From: UBA9647 sp035506075
GTDB taxonomy: Bacteria; Bacteroidota; Ignavibacteria; UBA10030
DNA: 27,832 nucleotides
NCBI GenBank assembly: GCA_035506075.1
Contig: DATJQB010000266.1
Location: 1 to 27,832 of the forward strand
Direction of reading: 5' to 3'
Below, in pieces: positions 16,815-24,110 of the stretch. Made by a program: the position numbers and the translations under genes. Below the pieces are notes generated by a model. It was not told the origin of the DNA. It saw only the letters and a program-made list of their open reading frames with translations, and ran no database searches. Numbering within the stretch: position 1 is the first letter of the stretch; every line of letters begins with the position of its first letter.

Positions 16815-18086
16815 TCAGGATCGATGGCTGAGAACGGTTTTCTCGTACTGATGCACCTCCGCTATCCACTCTTCACCTGCCGGCACACCCGCTGTCATGC
16901 AGTAGTATTCCCATACGGCTCCGAGGGGAAGCGTGCGCGCTTCTTCGAGGAGCGCCAGGCGGCCAAAGTTGTCTCCAGCCCGTTCGTAGGCGAGAAGCTT
17001 TTGTTGAGGCTCGAGCATCGCTGCCAGAAGCGATTTGAGCGTCGACCTGGTCCCGATGACCCAGGCACCGATCCTGTTGATGCTGCCGTCAAAGAAATCG
17101 AGGGCAATATTCACGCGTGAGAGGGCGTTCGACCGGACAATTTCTTCTGCGAGCGCCCTGACATCGTCATTCAGGATGACGACGTGATCGCTGTCCCACC
17201 GCACGCCACGGCTCACGTGAAGCAGCAGCTCATCGAAGAACTGCAGCATCGCAGAGATCTTGTCTGCAACCGATTCAGTCGGATGGAAATGCCCCATATC
17301 AAGGCAGACCATCTTCTTGCGCGACAGCGCATAACCCATGTAGAATTCGTGCGATCCGACAACGAACGCCTCGCTCCCGATTCCGAACAACTTGCACTCA
17401 ACGGCATCTTTCATCTGGCTCGAGGGATACGGCGCGGCGAAGACTTTGTCGAGGGAATCGATAAGATGGGCCCGATAACCAAAGCGATCCACCGGATGAT
17501 CCTTGGTTCCGTCCGGTATCCAGAGATTGTGGATGCACGGACTTTGAAGTTCGCGCCCCATCACAGCGCTGATCTCCCTGCATCGTTTTGAGTGCTCGAT
17601 CCAGAAATCGCGGATTCCCTTGTCGGGATGGCTCAGCGTGAAGCCGTCATCGGCTTTCGGGTGAGAAAAACACGTTGCGTTGAAGTCCAGTTTCAGACTA
17701 TGCTGTTTGGCCCAATCGATCCAGCCGGCAAAATGCGCAGGGGTGATCTGATCGCGATCGACAAGCTTCCCCTGGAATTCGCCATAGATCGCGTGAAGGT
17801 TCAGCCTGTGCCTGCCCGGAATCAGGCTGTAGGCCTTCAGAAGATCGGCGCGGAGCTCGTCTATGGAACGAGCCTTCCCGGGATAATTGCCGGTTACCTG
17901 GATGCCGCCACCCGACAACGACGCCGCGGGTTTTTCGAATCCCCCAACATCGTCCCCTTGCCAGCAATGAAGGGACAATGAAATCCGGGAAAGGGCTTTT
18001 ATGACTTCCTCGGTGTCGACACCGATGGAAGCGTATCGCTCCGTTGCAAGCTCGTACGACTTTCGAATACTCGTCTCATTTGGCAT
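16815..18086 (-). CDS. rhaA: L-rhamnose isomerase
   Basis: 423 residues, the E. coli RhaA length. It converts L-rhamnose to L-rhamnulose using a divalent metal. Signature stretches match RhaA along the whole chain: SLHCWQGDDVGGFEKP (38-53), QVTGNYPGKAR, FNATCFSHPKADDGFTLSHP (from 135), NLWIPDGTKD, KLFGIGSEAFVVGSHEFYMG, DMGHFHPTE, HVSRGVRWDSDHVV and NIALDFFDGSINRI, which include the metal-binding and catalytic residues. It starts at the ATG at 18086, about 20 bp after rhaB, giving an operon order rhaB-rhaA-URO-D-GH78-permease. Certain. Confidence 0.98.
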   Translation of the reverse strand: MPNETSIRKSYELATERYASIGVDTEEVIKALSRISLSLHCWQGDDVGGFEKPAASLSGGGIQVTGNYPGKARSIDELRADLLKAYSLIPGRHRLNLHAIYGEFQGKLVDRDQITPAHFAGWIDWAKQHSLKLDFNATCFSHPKADDGFTLSHPDKGIRDFWIEHSKRCREISAVMGRELQSPCIHNLWIPDGTKDHPVDRFGYRAHLIDSLDKVFAAPYPSSQMKDAVECKLFGIGSEAFVVGSHEFYMGYALSRKKMVCLDMGHFHPTESVADKISAMLQFFDELLLHVSRGVRWDSDHVVILNDDVRALAEEIVRSNALSRVNIALDFFDGSINRIGAWVIGTRSTLKSLLAAMLEPQQKLLAYERAGDNFGRLALLEEARTLPLGAVWEYYCMTAGVPAGEEWIAEVHQYEKTVLSHRS

Positions 18087-18107
18087 GCGGTTACCCCTCG
18101 ACGTGCA

Positions 18108-19586
18108 CTAGTGACTCATGATTGTTAACTGTTGATACCGACCATATGCTTCTTGCCACTGACCTGTTTCCTGCGGCCTGTATGTTACGGGATCGAACGA
18201 GTGCCGCACGACAGTACGAATGTCCTGGAGCGAGCCGACGTGACCCGCTGCCAACGCCTGCACCATGATGTTGCCGATTGCCGTGGCCTCGACGGGTCCG
18301 GCGATGACGGTCGTGCCGGTCGCATTCGCTGTGTATTGACAAAGCAGAGCGTTCTGAGCTCCACCACCGATGACGTGGATACGATTGACTGCACGCCCGG
18401 TAAGCTGCTGCAACTGATCAAGAGTCTGCCTGTACTTCAGCGCAAGGCTCTCAAGAATAGCTCGAACAAATTCACCATGCGACGCGGGCGCTGGCTGACC
18501 GCTTTTCCTGCAGTACTCCACGATCGCCGCACTCATGCTGGCGGGATTGAAGAAACCCTCATAGTCGGGGTTCAGCAACGACCTGAACGGCGCCGCGTTC
18601 TCCGCAAGGCTCACAAGCTCACTGTATTCGTACTGCTTCTCCGATGCCCACTCTTTCCTGCATTGTTGAAGCAGCCACAGTCCCATGATATTCTTCAGGA
18701 ACCTGAACGTCCCCCCGACTCCCCCTTCATTCGTGAAATTGGACCGGAGTGCATCGTCCGTGATGACCGGTTGTGGCAGCTCGCTCCCCATCAAGGACCA
18801 TGTCCCGGAGCTGATGTACGCCCAGTCCGAGCCCTCTGCAGGTATTGCGGCAATAGCAGATCCGGTGTCATGAGAAGCAACCGCCGTCACAGCGAGCTCA
18901 CCAATCCCTGCTTCATCCGCGATGGAACGCCGCACTGTTCCAAGTCGTGTCGCAGGCTGAACAATCTCCTGCATGATCGATGGGGAGAGATCCATCGCTG
19001 ATAACAGCTCGCCATCCCATCGCTTCGACCGCGGGTTATACATCTGGGAAGTTGTGGCAAATGTGAATTCGCTCGACGTCGTGCCGGCGAAGAAATAATT
19101 GAAGATATCCGGCATGAACAGAAGCCGCGCAGCGTCCCTGATCAGATCGGGTCGCTGTACCGACGTGGCATAGAGCTGATAGAGCGTGTTCAGTTGCAAG
19201 AACTGGATGCCCGTCAGTTCATACACTCGCCTCTTCGGAACAAGCTCGAAGAACTTCTCCATCATTCCTTCCGTCCGATGATCGCGGTACGCGAACGGAG
19301 GCATCAGAAAATCACCACCGCTCCTCTGCAGACCGAAGTCTACACCCCATGTGTCCACGCCAAGGCTTTGCGGTCGTGCCCCCAGTGCAGCACAAGCCCG
19401 CAATCCCTTCTTCATCTCTCCAAACAAACCGTCGATATCCCAGTGAAGGTGACCATCAACGGTTTTCATTTCATTCGCAAATCGCGTGACCTGTTGGATT
19501 GATAACTTGATCCCAGCGAGCGTGCCCAGGATGGTTCTCCCGGATTCGGCACCTAGATCAAAGGCGATAAATGAAGAAGTGTCCAT
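18108..19586 (-). CDS. rhaB: Rhamnulokinase
   Basis: 492 residues, normal for FGGY-family RhaB. It phosphorylates L-rhamnulose at C1 using ATP. The N-terminal phosphate-binding loop AFDLGAESGR (8-17), GVDTWGVDFGL (76-86), AYRDHRT (99-105), the catalytic Asp segment ASHDTGSAIAAIPA, YISSGTWSLMG, and the C-terminal ATP-site IHVIGGGAQNALLCQ all fit. The next enzyme, rhamnulose-1-phosphate aldolase, is not in the window. It follows the P-loop-like orphan gene by about 30 bp. Confidence 0.98.
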   Translation of the reverse strand: MDTSSFIAFDLGAESGRTILGTLAGIKLSIQQVTRFANEMKTVDGHLHWDIDGLFGEMKKGLRACAALGARPQSLGVDTWGVDFGLQRSGGDFLMPPFAYRDHRTEGMMEKFFELVPKRRVYELTGIQFLQLNTLYQLYATSVQRPDLIRDAARLLFMPDIFNYFFAGTTSSEFTFATTSQMYNPRSKRWDGELLSAMDLSPSIMQEIVQPATRLGTVRRSIADEAGIGELAVTAVASHDTGSAIAAIPAEGSDWAYISSGTWSLMGSELPQPVITDDALRSNFTNEGGVGGTFRFLKNIMGLWLLQQCRKEWASEKQYEYSELVSLAENAAPFRSLLNPDYEGFFNPASMSAAIVEYCRKSGQPAPASHGEFVRAILESLALKYRQTLDQLQQLTGRAVNRIHVIGGGAQNALLCQYTANATGTTVIAGPVEATAIGNIMVQALAAGHVGSLQDIRTVVRHSFDPVTYRPQETGQWQEAYGRYQQLTIMSH

Positions 19587-19616
19587 TACGATTTCGTCGT
19601 GAGTGGTTCGTCCGGT

Positions 19617-20252
19617 TCAGTGATCCTTCATAAAGAGCCCGCCAGTCTGCTCCATCCAATCCGCGATACGCGTGACTGCGCCGCCCACGTCGTTATCCGA
19701 CACATCAAGAGCAAGACTCGGCAGCATCGATTGTTCCACCAACTCACGCAGACGTTCCTGCTCACGGATGAATTGTTCGAGGTTGTCGTACTGCGACGGA
19801 TTTCCCGACACCTTCAGTCGCTCGCTCCTCGCAGCGCCGAACGATTCGGGCGACCGATGACAGAAGACATGGCGAAAACCCAGGGGCAGGAGCCGCTCTT
19901 CAAGCCAGCGAAAATCATAGTTCGTGTTGTGTGCCTGAAGCTGGTACATCTTGGTCGACAGATGGAATCGATCGACGATCCACGAATAGTACCGCTGAAG
20001 CTCAAACAGCCGGGCCCATGTGGCGTACGCCTCCATGGCCAAAGGTTCTTCGTGAACTTCAAAGTTGATCAATCCCCTTCCCCAGGGGAAATTGGTGAAC
20101 GCGCACCACTCCGATGAGATGAGAGGAGAATGGTAACGATACTTCCTCGGCCCGACAATTCTCGGGTGTTCGTTGAGTGCAAACGCGATCTCCGTTTTCA
20201 GGGTGAGACGCGTTCCTTCAAGAATAATTTTCGGACAGAGCTTCGTCGACAT
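19617..20252 (-). CDS. Unrecognised protein with kinase-like, broken P-loop
   Basis: 211 residues. I do not recognise a named family. Residues 9-24 read IILEGTRLTLKTEIAF, which has the shape of a thymidylate/deoxynucleoside kinase P-loop, but the Gly before Lys-Thr is replaced by Leu (GTRLTLKT). DRFHLS at 94-99 resembles the DR-H-S segment of that kinase group, and the C-terminal LALDVSDNDVGGAVTRIADWM looks like its last strand and helix. So it is probably a P-loop NTPase relative with altered or lost ATP binding. It contains many aromatics (for example WCAFTNFPWGRG, 49-60). It starts 24 bp after the upstream URO-D gene with AGGA before the ATG and lies just ahead of rhaB, so it belongs to the rhamnose operon. 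It could phosphorylate a sugar or be a regulator; neither is shown. Confidence 0.8.
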   Translation of the reverse strand: MSTKLCPKIILEGTRLTLKTEIAFALNEHPRIVGPRKYRYHSPLISSEWCAFTNFPWGRGLINFEVHEEPLAMEAYATWARLFELQRYYSWIVDRFHLSTKMYQLQAHNTNYDFRWLEERLLPLGFRHVFCHRSPESFGAARSERLKVSGNPSQYDNLEQFIREQERLRELVEQSMLPSLALDVSDNDVGGAVTRIADWMEQTGGLFMKDH

Positions 20253-20276
20253 TGATCCTGTCGTTCTCCGAATGAA

Positions 20277-21404
20277 TCAACCCCAACGTTTGACTGCTTC
20301 ACGAAGCAGTTGGAGTTTCTCGCGCTCAACGCGCGGAGCTACAGAACACGCGGTGCTGAGGATGAACCCGCCACGTTCCTTTCCGATTTCGATCCGCCGG
20401 CGCGCATCCGCAAGGATGGCATCACGTGTGCCGCGGAGCAACGTGTTCACCGAGTCGATGTTCCCCTTGATGAAGCCGCGGCCCCGAATTCTTTGAATGG
20501 CGTCCTCCAGTTCAACATTCCCCAGCGGAGGAGGATCGAGACATTCGATTCCACTGACACCTGCATCAAACATCAACTCCAACCGATCGGAGATTGCTCC
20601 GCAAGTGTGCGTGTAGATATGTTTTCCCTCTCCACGGACCGCACCCGCGATCTCCGCCTCGAACGGGAGCACGAATTCCTTGTAGAATGCAGGCGATATA
20701 AATCCTGAACCGGCGAATGGCGACGACACTTTGATCGCATCGATGTCCTCGCGACACATTCCAACCGCCAGATCCTTCACCAGGCGCGTGAAGTATGCCA
20801 GTATTTCCTTGCTCTTTTCAGGCTCCGTCATGAGCCCGAGCAATCCCTCCTCGTGGCCAAAGAGGTCCAGGAAGTAATCAAACGGAGATGTAATTTCTCC
20901 ATGGACTGAAAACCCGGGCCCGACCGCACGCCGCACCTTCCCGAACACGTCAAATCGATGCGCCTGGTCGATGGAAAAACGAAGTCCTTGAGAAACGGGG
21001 ATATACTCCAGCGTAGGCGGAAGGGATTCAACAGAACAGTCTGCCACCCCGCCATGGCGTTCGACTTCAAACATCGGCTGAGGTAAATCGTAGCGGAGAT
21101 AGCGGAACTTGCGCCCATCGGTCCATGCGATGACTTCCCCCTCCTCCTCTTCAAGGCGCGACTGGATGCCGGATCTCCAATCCCGTTCGTGGCCGTGAAG
21201 GCTTACGAGCACTCCGTCAAAATCATAGATCGAACGGAGTTTGACGAGGCCGTCGACGTACGTATCTTCATCATGCCAGAATTCAGCCGGGGACACGTCC
21301 AATTGCAGAAGCATGTGTCCGATGCTGAACTGACACATCAATGGAACACGGTCCGGAATTTCCAGGTCCATTGCCTGCCGGATTCTCTCGCGCGGAGTGC
21401 TCAT
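20277..21404 (-). CDS. URO-D-superfamily protein with intact MtaA-type zinc ligands
   Basis: 375 residues. The N-terminus MSTPRERIRQAMDLEIPDRVP is the superfamily start. The key difference from the other URO-D gene in the window is an H266-T-C268 motif plus C353 in ILSTACSVAPRV. This is the H-x-C...C zinc set of MtaA/MtbA-type methylcobamide:thiol methyltransferases, which move a methyl from a corrinoid protein to a thiol. It is therefore a better candidate for real methyl transfer. It appears to be the first gene of the rhamnose run, 47 bp after the outer-membrane gene. The methyl source and acceptor are unknown, and no corrinoid protein gene is nearby. Confidence 0.88.
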   Translation of the reverse strand: MSTPRERIRQAMDLEIPDRVPLMCQFSIGHMLLQLDVSPAEFWHDEDTYVDGLVKLRSIYDFDGVLVSLHGHERDWRSGIQSRLEEEEGEVIAWTDGRKFRYLRYDLPQPMFEVERHGGVADCSVESLPPTLEYIPVSQGLRFSIDQAHRFDVFGKVRRAVGPGFSVHGEITSPFDYFLDLFGHEEGLLGLMTEPEKSKEILAYFTRLVKDLAVGMCREDIDAIKVSSPFAGSGFISPAFYKEFVLPFEAEIAGAVRGEGKHIYTHTCGAISDRLELMFDAGVSGIECLDPPPLGNVELEDAIQRIRGRGFIKGNIDSVNTLLRGTRDAILADARRRIEIGKERGGFILSTACSVAPRVEREKLQLLREAVKRWG

Positions 21405-21451
21405 CCATTACCACAGTAAACAATCGATGTAAGTTGACTGCGCATCGGAGT

Positions 21452-22105
21452 CTAGAGCGATCCGCCGAAGATGTATGCGATGCTCATCGAGAAGTCGAAA
21501 CCATCGAAGTTGCTTCTCGCACCAACCGCGGAACGAAAGCTCGCCATCGTGTTGTAGCCTGCAGCAACACCAAGCTTCACCGATGAGCCGGGATACGCAT
21601 CCAGACCCACTCCCAGCCTTCCACCGACAACTGACTCGGAGTGCGCTGACTGCAGCAGAAGCGAATTGTCCGATTCGAATCCCATAAACGATCCCACACC
21701 GACGGCGACGTAGGGTCTGATCAGGTCTTCGGGTGCGGGCTCGGGGACAACATACCTGATCCCAAACAGAAACGATGCGAGACCGCTGGAATTTTGCTTG
21801 ACGATCGCCGGACTTGCCAGAACCGCCGTCGAAGTTTGGCTCGACAGAAGTGCACCAGCGACAGTGATGGCAACATGTTCACGCATCCAGTAGCAGTACG
21901 TCAATCCCCCGACGAAACCGCCGGCTTTCGCGTCCTGCGTGATTCCCGAAAAGCTCAGCTGTTGGCTGGCATTCATGTTGTTCCAGAATCCGATGTTCAG
22001 TTCGAGTGCCGATGATCCGCGCAGCGTGAGAGTTTGCGGATACAGGAGACTGCCCGCCGTTACGAGCAGCAGAAGCAGAATGACGATGAGACGAAGCGCC
22101 TTCAT
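21452..22105 (-). CDS. Small outer-membrane beta-barrel protein
   Basis: 217 residues from the ATG at 22105, chosen because GGGAGGTGG lies just upstream and a signal peptide starts there. The open frame to 22237 lies mostly over the hypD end. Residues about 5-27 are a strong signal peptide (VILLLLLVTAGSLLYPQ). The mature part alternates hydrophobic and polar residues with many Gly and aromatic positions (LELNIGFWNN, GGFVGGLTYCYW, SFLFGIRYVV, PYVAVGVGSFMGF, GVAAGYNTMASF, FDFSMSIAYIFGG) and ends near an aromatic. This is the pattern of an 8-stranded OmpA/OmpX-like barrel. Its role is unknown. It lies 46 bp after hypD and before the rhamnose genes, and may belong to either unit. Confidence 0.85.
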   Translation of the reverse strand: MKALRLIVILLLLLVTAGSLLYPQTLTLRGSSALELNIGFWNNMNASQQLSFSGITQDAKAGGFVGGLTYCYWMREHVAITVAGALLSSQTSTAVLASPAIVKQNSSGLASFLFGIRYVVPEPAPEDLIRPYVAVGVGSFMGFESDNSLLLQSAHSESVVGGRLGVGLDAYPGSSVKLGVAAGYNTMASFRSAVGARSNFDGFDFSMSIAYIFGGSL

Positions 22106-22151
22106 AATCCACCTCCCTTGGGGATACACAAGGTCGCTTGATTGTTGTATG

Positions 22152-23261
22152 TCACGCCGGGTGCTGATCCGTGATGCGGGCCCGACCAAAGTGGTAGTAG
22201 GCTGCGCAGGCCCCTTCCGGTGAAACCATCGGGGCACCGAGCGGACGCTCCGGCGTACACTCCCGGCCGAACGCCGGACATTCGTGCGGCCGTTTCAATC
22301 CTTGCAGCACCTGCCCTGCAATACAGAGAGGTGATTCCTCGGCAGAGACCGCTTCTACATTGAAGATCTTTTCCGCATCAAACTCAGCAAACGCGTCGCT
22401 GAGCCCGTAACCGCTCTGCGGAATCGTGCCGATCCCTCTCCATTTCCTGTCGATCGTCTTGAATACCTCCGCGAGAAGTTTCCGGGCAGGGATATTCCCC
22501 TCTTTTCGTACCGACCGGGCGTACTGATTCTCCACCACCGCCTTCCCCTCTTCGAGCTGCTTCACGGTCATGTAGATTCCCTGGAGAATATCCACGGGTT
22601 CAAATCCGGTTACGACGATGGGAATGTGAAATCGCTCTGCGATTGGCGGATATTCTTCGTATCCCATCACTGTGCACACATGACCCGCAGCAAGAAATCC
22701 CTGAATCAGACTCGAGGGGGAAGACAACAGGGCTTCCATAGCCGGCGGTACGAGCACGTGAGAGCAGAGGATCGAGTAGTTTGTCAGGCCGAGTTTCTTT
22801 GCCTGGGAAACAGACATCGCGTTGGCCGGCGCTGTCGTTTCAAATCCGACAGCGAGAAAGACGACCTTCTTGCCGGGGTTCTCCTGGGCAACCTTTACGG
22901 CGTCCAGGGGTGAATAGACAATGCGTACGTCTCCTCCCTCAGCCTTGACGCTTAGAAGGTCCTTGGACGATCCCGGTACTCTCAGCATGTCGCCGAAGGA
23001 TGCGAAGATGACATCACGACGTGAAGCAATCGCGATCGCCTTGTCGATGGTTTCAAGCGGCGTAACGCACACCGGGCACCCGGGACCATGCACAAGCCTG
23101 ATCTCGCCAGGCAGAAGCTCTTCGATGCCGTATTTGACGATTGTGTGAGTCTGACCGCCGCAGATTTCCATAATCGTCCAGGATCGCGTCGTAACCTGCC
23201 GGATGAGCCTCGCGTACGATCGGGCTGCAGATTGGTCACGATATTCATCAATGAAACGCAT
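22152..23261 (-). CDS. hypD: [NiFe]-hydrogenase maturation factor HypD
   Basis: 369 residues, the usual HypD size. HypD holds a [4Fe-4S] cluster and, with HypC, carries the iron to which two cyanides and CO are added. Family motifs: MEICGGQTHT with the essential C34, GPGCPVCVTP (C62, C65), FASFGDMLRVPG, VFLAVGFETTAP, VVTGFEPVDIL, and the C-terminal cluster cysteines in ECPAFGRECTPE and PEGACAAYYHFGR. It begins with MRFIDEYRD, the standard start. It is separated from hypC by about 360 bp and has its own promoter candidate about 50 bp upstream. Certain. Confidence 0.98.
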   Translation of the reverse strand: MRFIDEYRDQSAARSYARLIRQVTTRSWTIMEICGGQTHTIVKYGIEELLPGEIRLVHGPGCPVCVTPLETIDKAIAIASRRDVIFASFGDMLRVPGSSKDLLSVKAEGGDVRIVYSPLDAVKVAQENPGKKVVFLAVGFETTAPANAMSVSQAKKLGLTNYSILCSHVLVPPAMEALLSSPSSLIQGFLAAGHVCTVMGYEEYPPIAERFHIPIVVTGFEPVDILQGIYMTVKQLEEGKAVVENQYARSVRKEGNIPARKLLAEVFKTIDRKWRGIGTIPQSGYGLSDAFAEFDAEKIFNVEAVSAEESPLCIAGQVLQGLKRPHECPAFGRECTPERPLGAPMVSPEGACAAYYHFGRARITDQHPA

Positions 23262-23618
23262 AGGAACTCTGACGTACGTTTGATGGCAACGAGCAGGCGT
23301 GCTTGTTCGTATCCAAAATAGAACAACAACGATTCATTGTCAACCAGCCGAAGAAAACGATCATGCATCGACACTACAGCGGAGCATCGCGGGTTCACGT
23401 ATGAAATGGAGGTCGGACAAGAAAAGAGTACTGCCAGGCGAAAGGATCCTGACAGCGAGTTGGAACTGAATGAAAATGAAGAAGATCTTCTTTGGGATGG
23501 AATACGCGCCTAAACGGAGGGCACCGATATCTCATTGAACTCTGCTTCACCAACGAAGCAAACACCCATCAGCGCGCGAAGCGGACTGTACTTCACAGGC
23601 TGCTCGGCGGGGAGCAGC
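23262..23618. other. 357-bp gap between hypC and hypD
   Basis: No convincing gene. On the minus strand it holds a hairpin at the hypC end (23597-23620) and a promoter ahead of hypD (23315-23343). A plus-strand reading of 35 codons (23406-23513, acidic, no ribosome site) is probably chance. hypC and hypD are usually adjacent, so this break is unusual. Confidence 0.7.
23315..23343 (-). promoter_or_regulatory. Sigma70-like promoter for hypD
   Basis: On the minus strand TTGACA (23343-23338), a 17-bp spacer, then TATTTT (23320-23315). The -35 is perfect, the -10 matches four of six, and the spacing is ideal. Transcription would start near 23308, leaving about a 47-nt leader before the hypD ATG at 23261. 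The TATTTTG also resembles the TAnnTTTG -7 element used by Bacteroidota. Confidence 0.6.
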
Positions 23619-23620
23619 CT
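23597..23620 (-). terminator. Perfect 9-bp hairpin at the hypC stop
   Basis: AGGCTGCTC and GAGCAGCCT (23597-23605 and 23612-23620) pair perfectly around a 6-base GC-rich loop, overlapping the hypC TAG. No T-run follows on the minus strand, so it is not a classic rho-independent terminator. It may slow or end the hypA-hypC transcript or protect its 3' end. Confidence 0.45.
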
Positions 23621-23879
23621 ATTGCTGTGGTTCGGAAGGATTCAGCTCATCGAGCCCACCGTCAATTTCTTGAATCAGTTTCAACGTCTCAAGAGCTTCA
23701 CTTTCATCCATCCTGCTGATTGCGAAACCGACGTGCACGATCACGTAGTCCCCCAGAGCGACCTCGGGAGTCCATTCGAGGCACACCCTTTTTTCGATGC
23801 CTCCGAAACTGACGACACCCATCGTTGGTTGGACATTCGTTTCAATGCTGATCACTTTGCCGGGGATGGCAAGGCACAT
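23619..23879 (-). CDS. hypC: [NiFe]-hydrogenase maturation chaperone HypC
   Basis: 86 residues. It opens MCLAIPGKVISI with the essential Cys2 that binds iron together with HypD and later escorts it to the large subunit. MGVVSFGGIEKRVCLEW and LGDYVIVHVGFAISRMDE complete the HypC/HupF beta-barrel pattern. It follows the short HypC-like gene by 11 bp. The stop codon lies in a hairpin. Certain. Confidence 0.98.
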   Translation of the reverse strand: MCLAIPGKVISIETNVQPTMGVVSFGGIEKRVCLEWTPEVALGDYVIVHVGFAISRMDESEALETLKLIQEIDGGLDELNPSEPQQ

Positions 23880-23890
23880 GACATTCTCCC

Positions 23891-24085
23891 TTAGTTTTCC
23901 GAAGCAGTCTGCAGCTGGGTCTTTGAAATGGCAACACCCGATTCGACAAGGATCGTATCACCAATCCTGGCATCCATGAGGAACGTCAATGAGACATTCA
24001 TCAACGCACCTCTCACGTTGATCCTTCCCATCGCCATCCCTTCACGAACGTAGATCTCCTCGATGATACCTGATACTAAGTTCAT
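23891..24085 (-). CDS. Short HypC/HupF-family paralogue lacking Cys2
   Basis: 64 residues from the ATG at 24085, which has GAGGGGATT upstream. The frame is open to 24187 but that part covers the end of hypF. The pattern follows HypC: a short N-terminal strand (MNLVSGIIEEIYV), MAMGRINVRGALMNVSL in place of MGVVSFGGIEKRVCLEW, and IGDTILVESGVAIS in place of LGDYVIVHVGFAIS. The second residue is Asn, not the Cys that HypC needs to bind iron and the large subunit, and the protein has no cysteine at all. It may be a partner or placeholder for HypC or HypD, or act in another maturation step. Position between hypF and hypC supports a hydrogenase role. Family call from fold-pattern similarity, fairly sure. 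Confidence 0.82.
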   Translation of the reverse strand: MNLVSGIIEEIYVREGMAMGRINVRGALMNVSLTFLMDARIGDTILVESGVAISKTQLQTASEN

Positions 24086-24110
24086 GCAATCCCCTCCTCT
24101 GCTCATTTGT

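Noticed and set aside
15585..17120. Plus-strand open frame of 511 codons
   Set aside because: Antisense to the URO-D and rhaA genes, both clear by motif along their length.
23406..23513. Possible 35-residue acidic peptide on the plus strand in the hypC-hypD gap
   Set aside because: No ribosome site, no recognised family, and it lies where the minus strand carries control signals.
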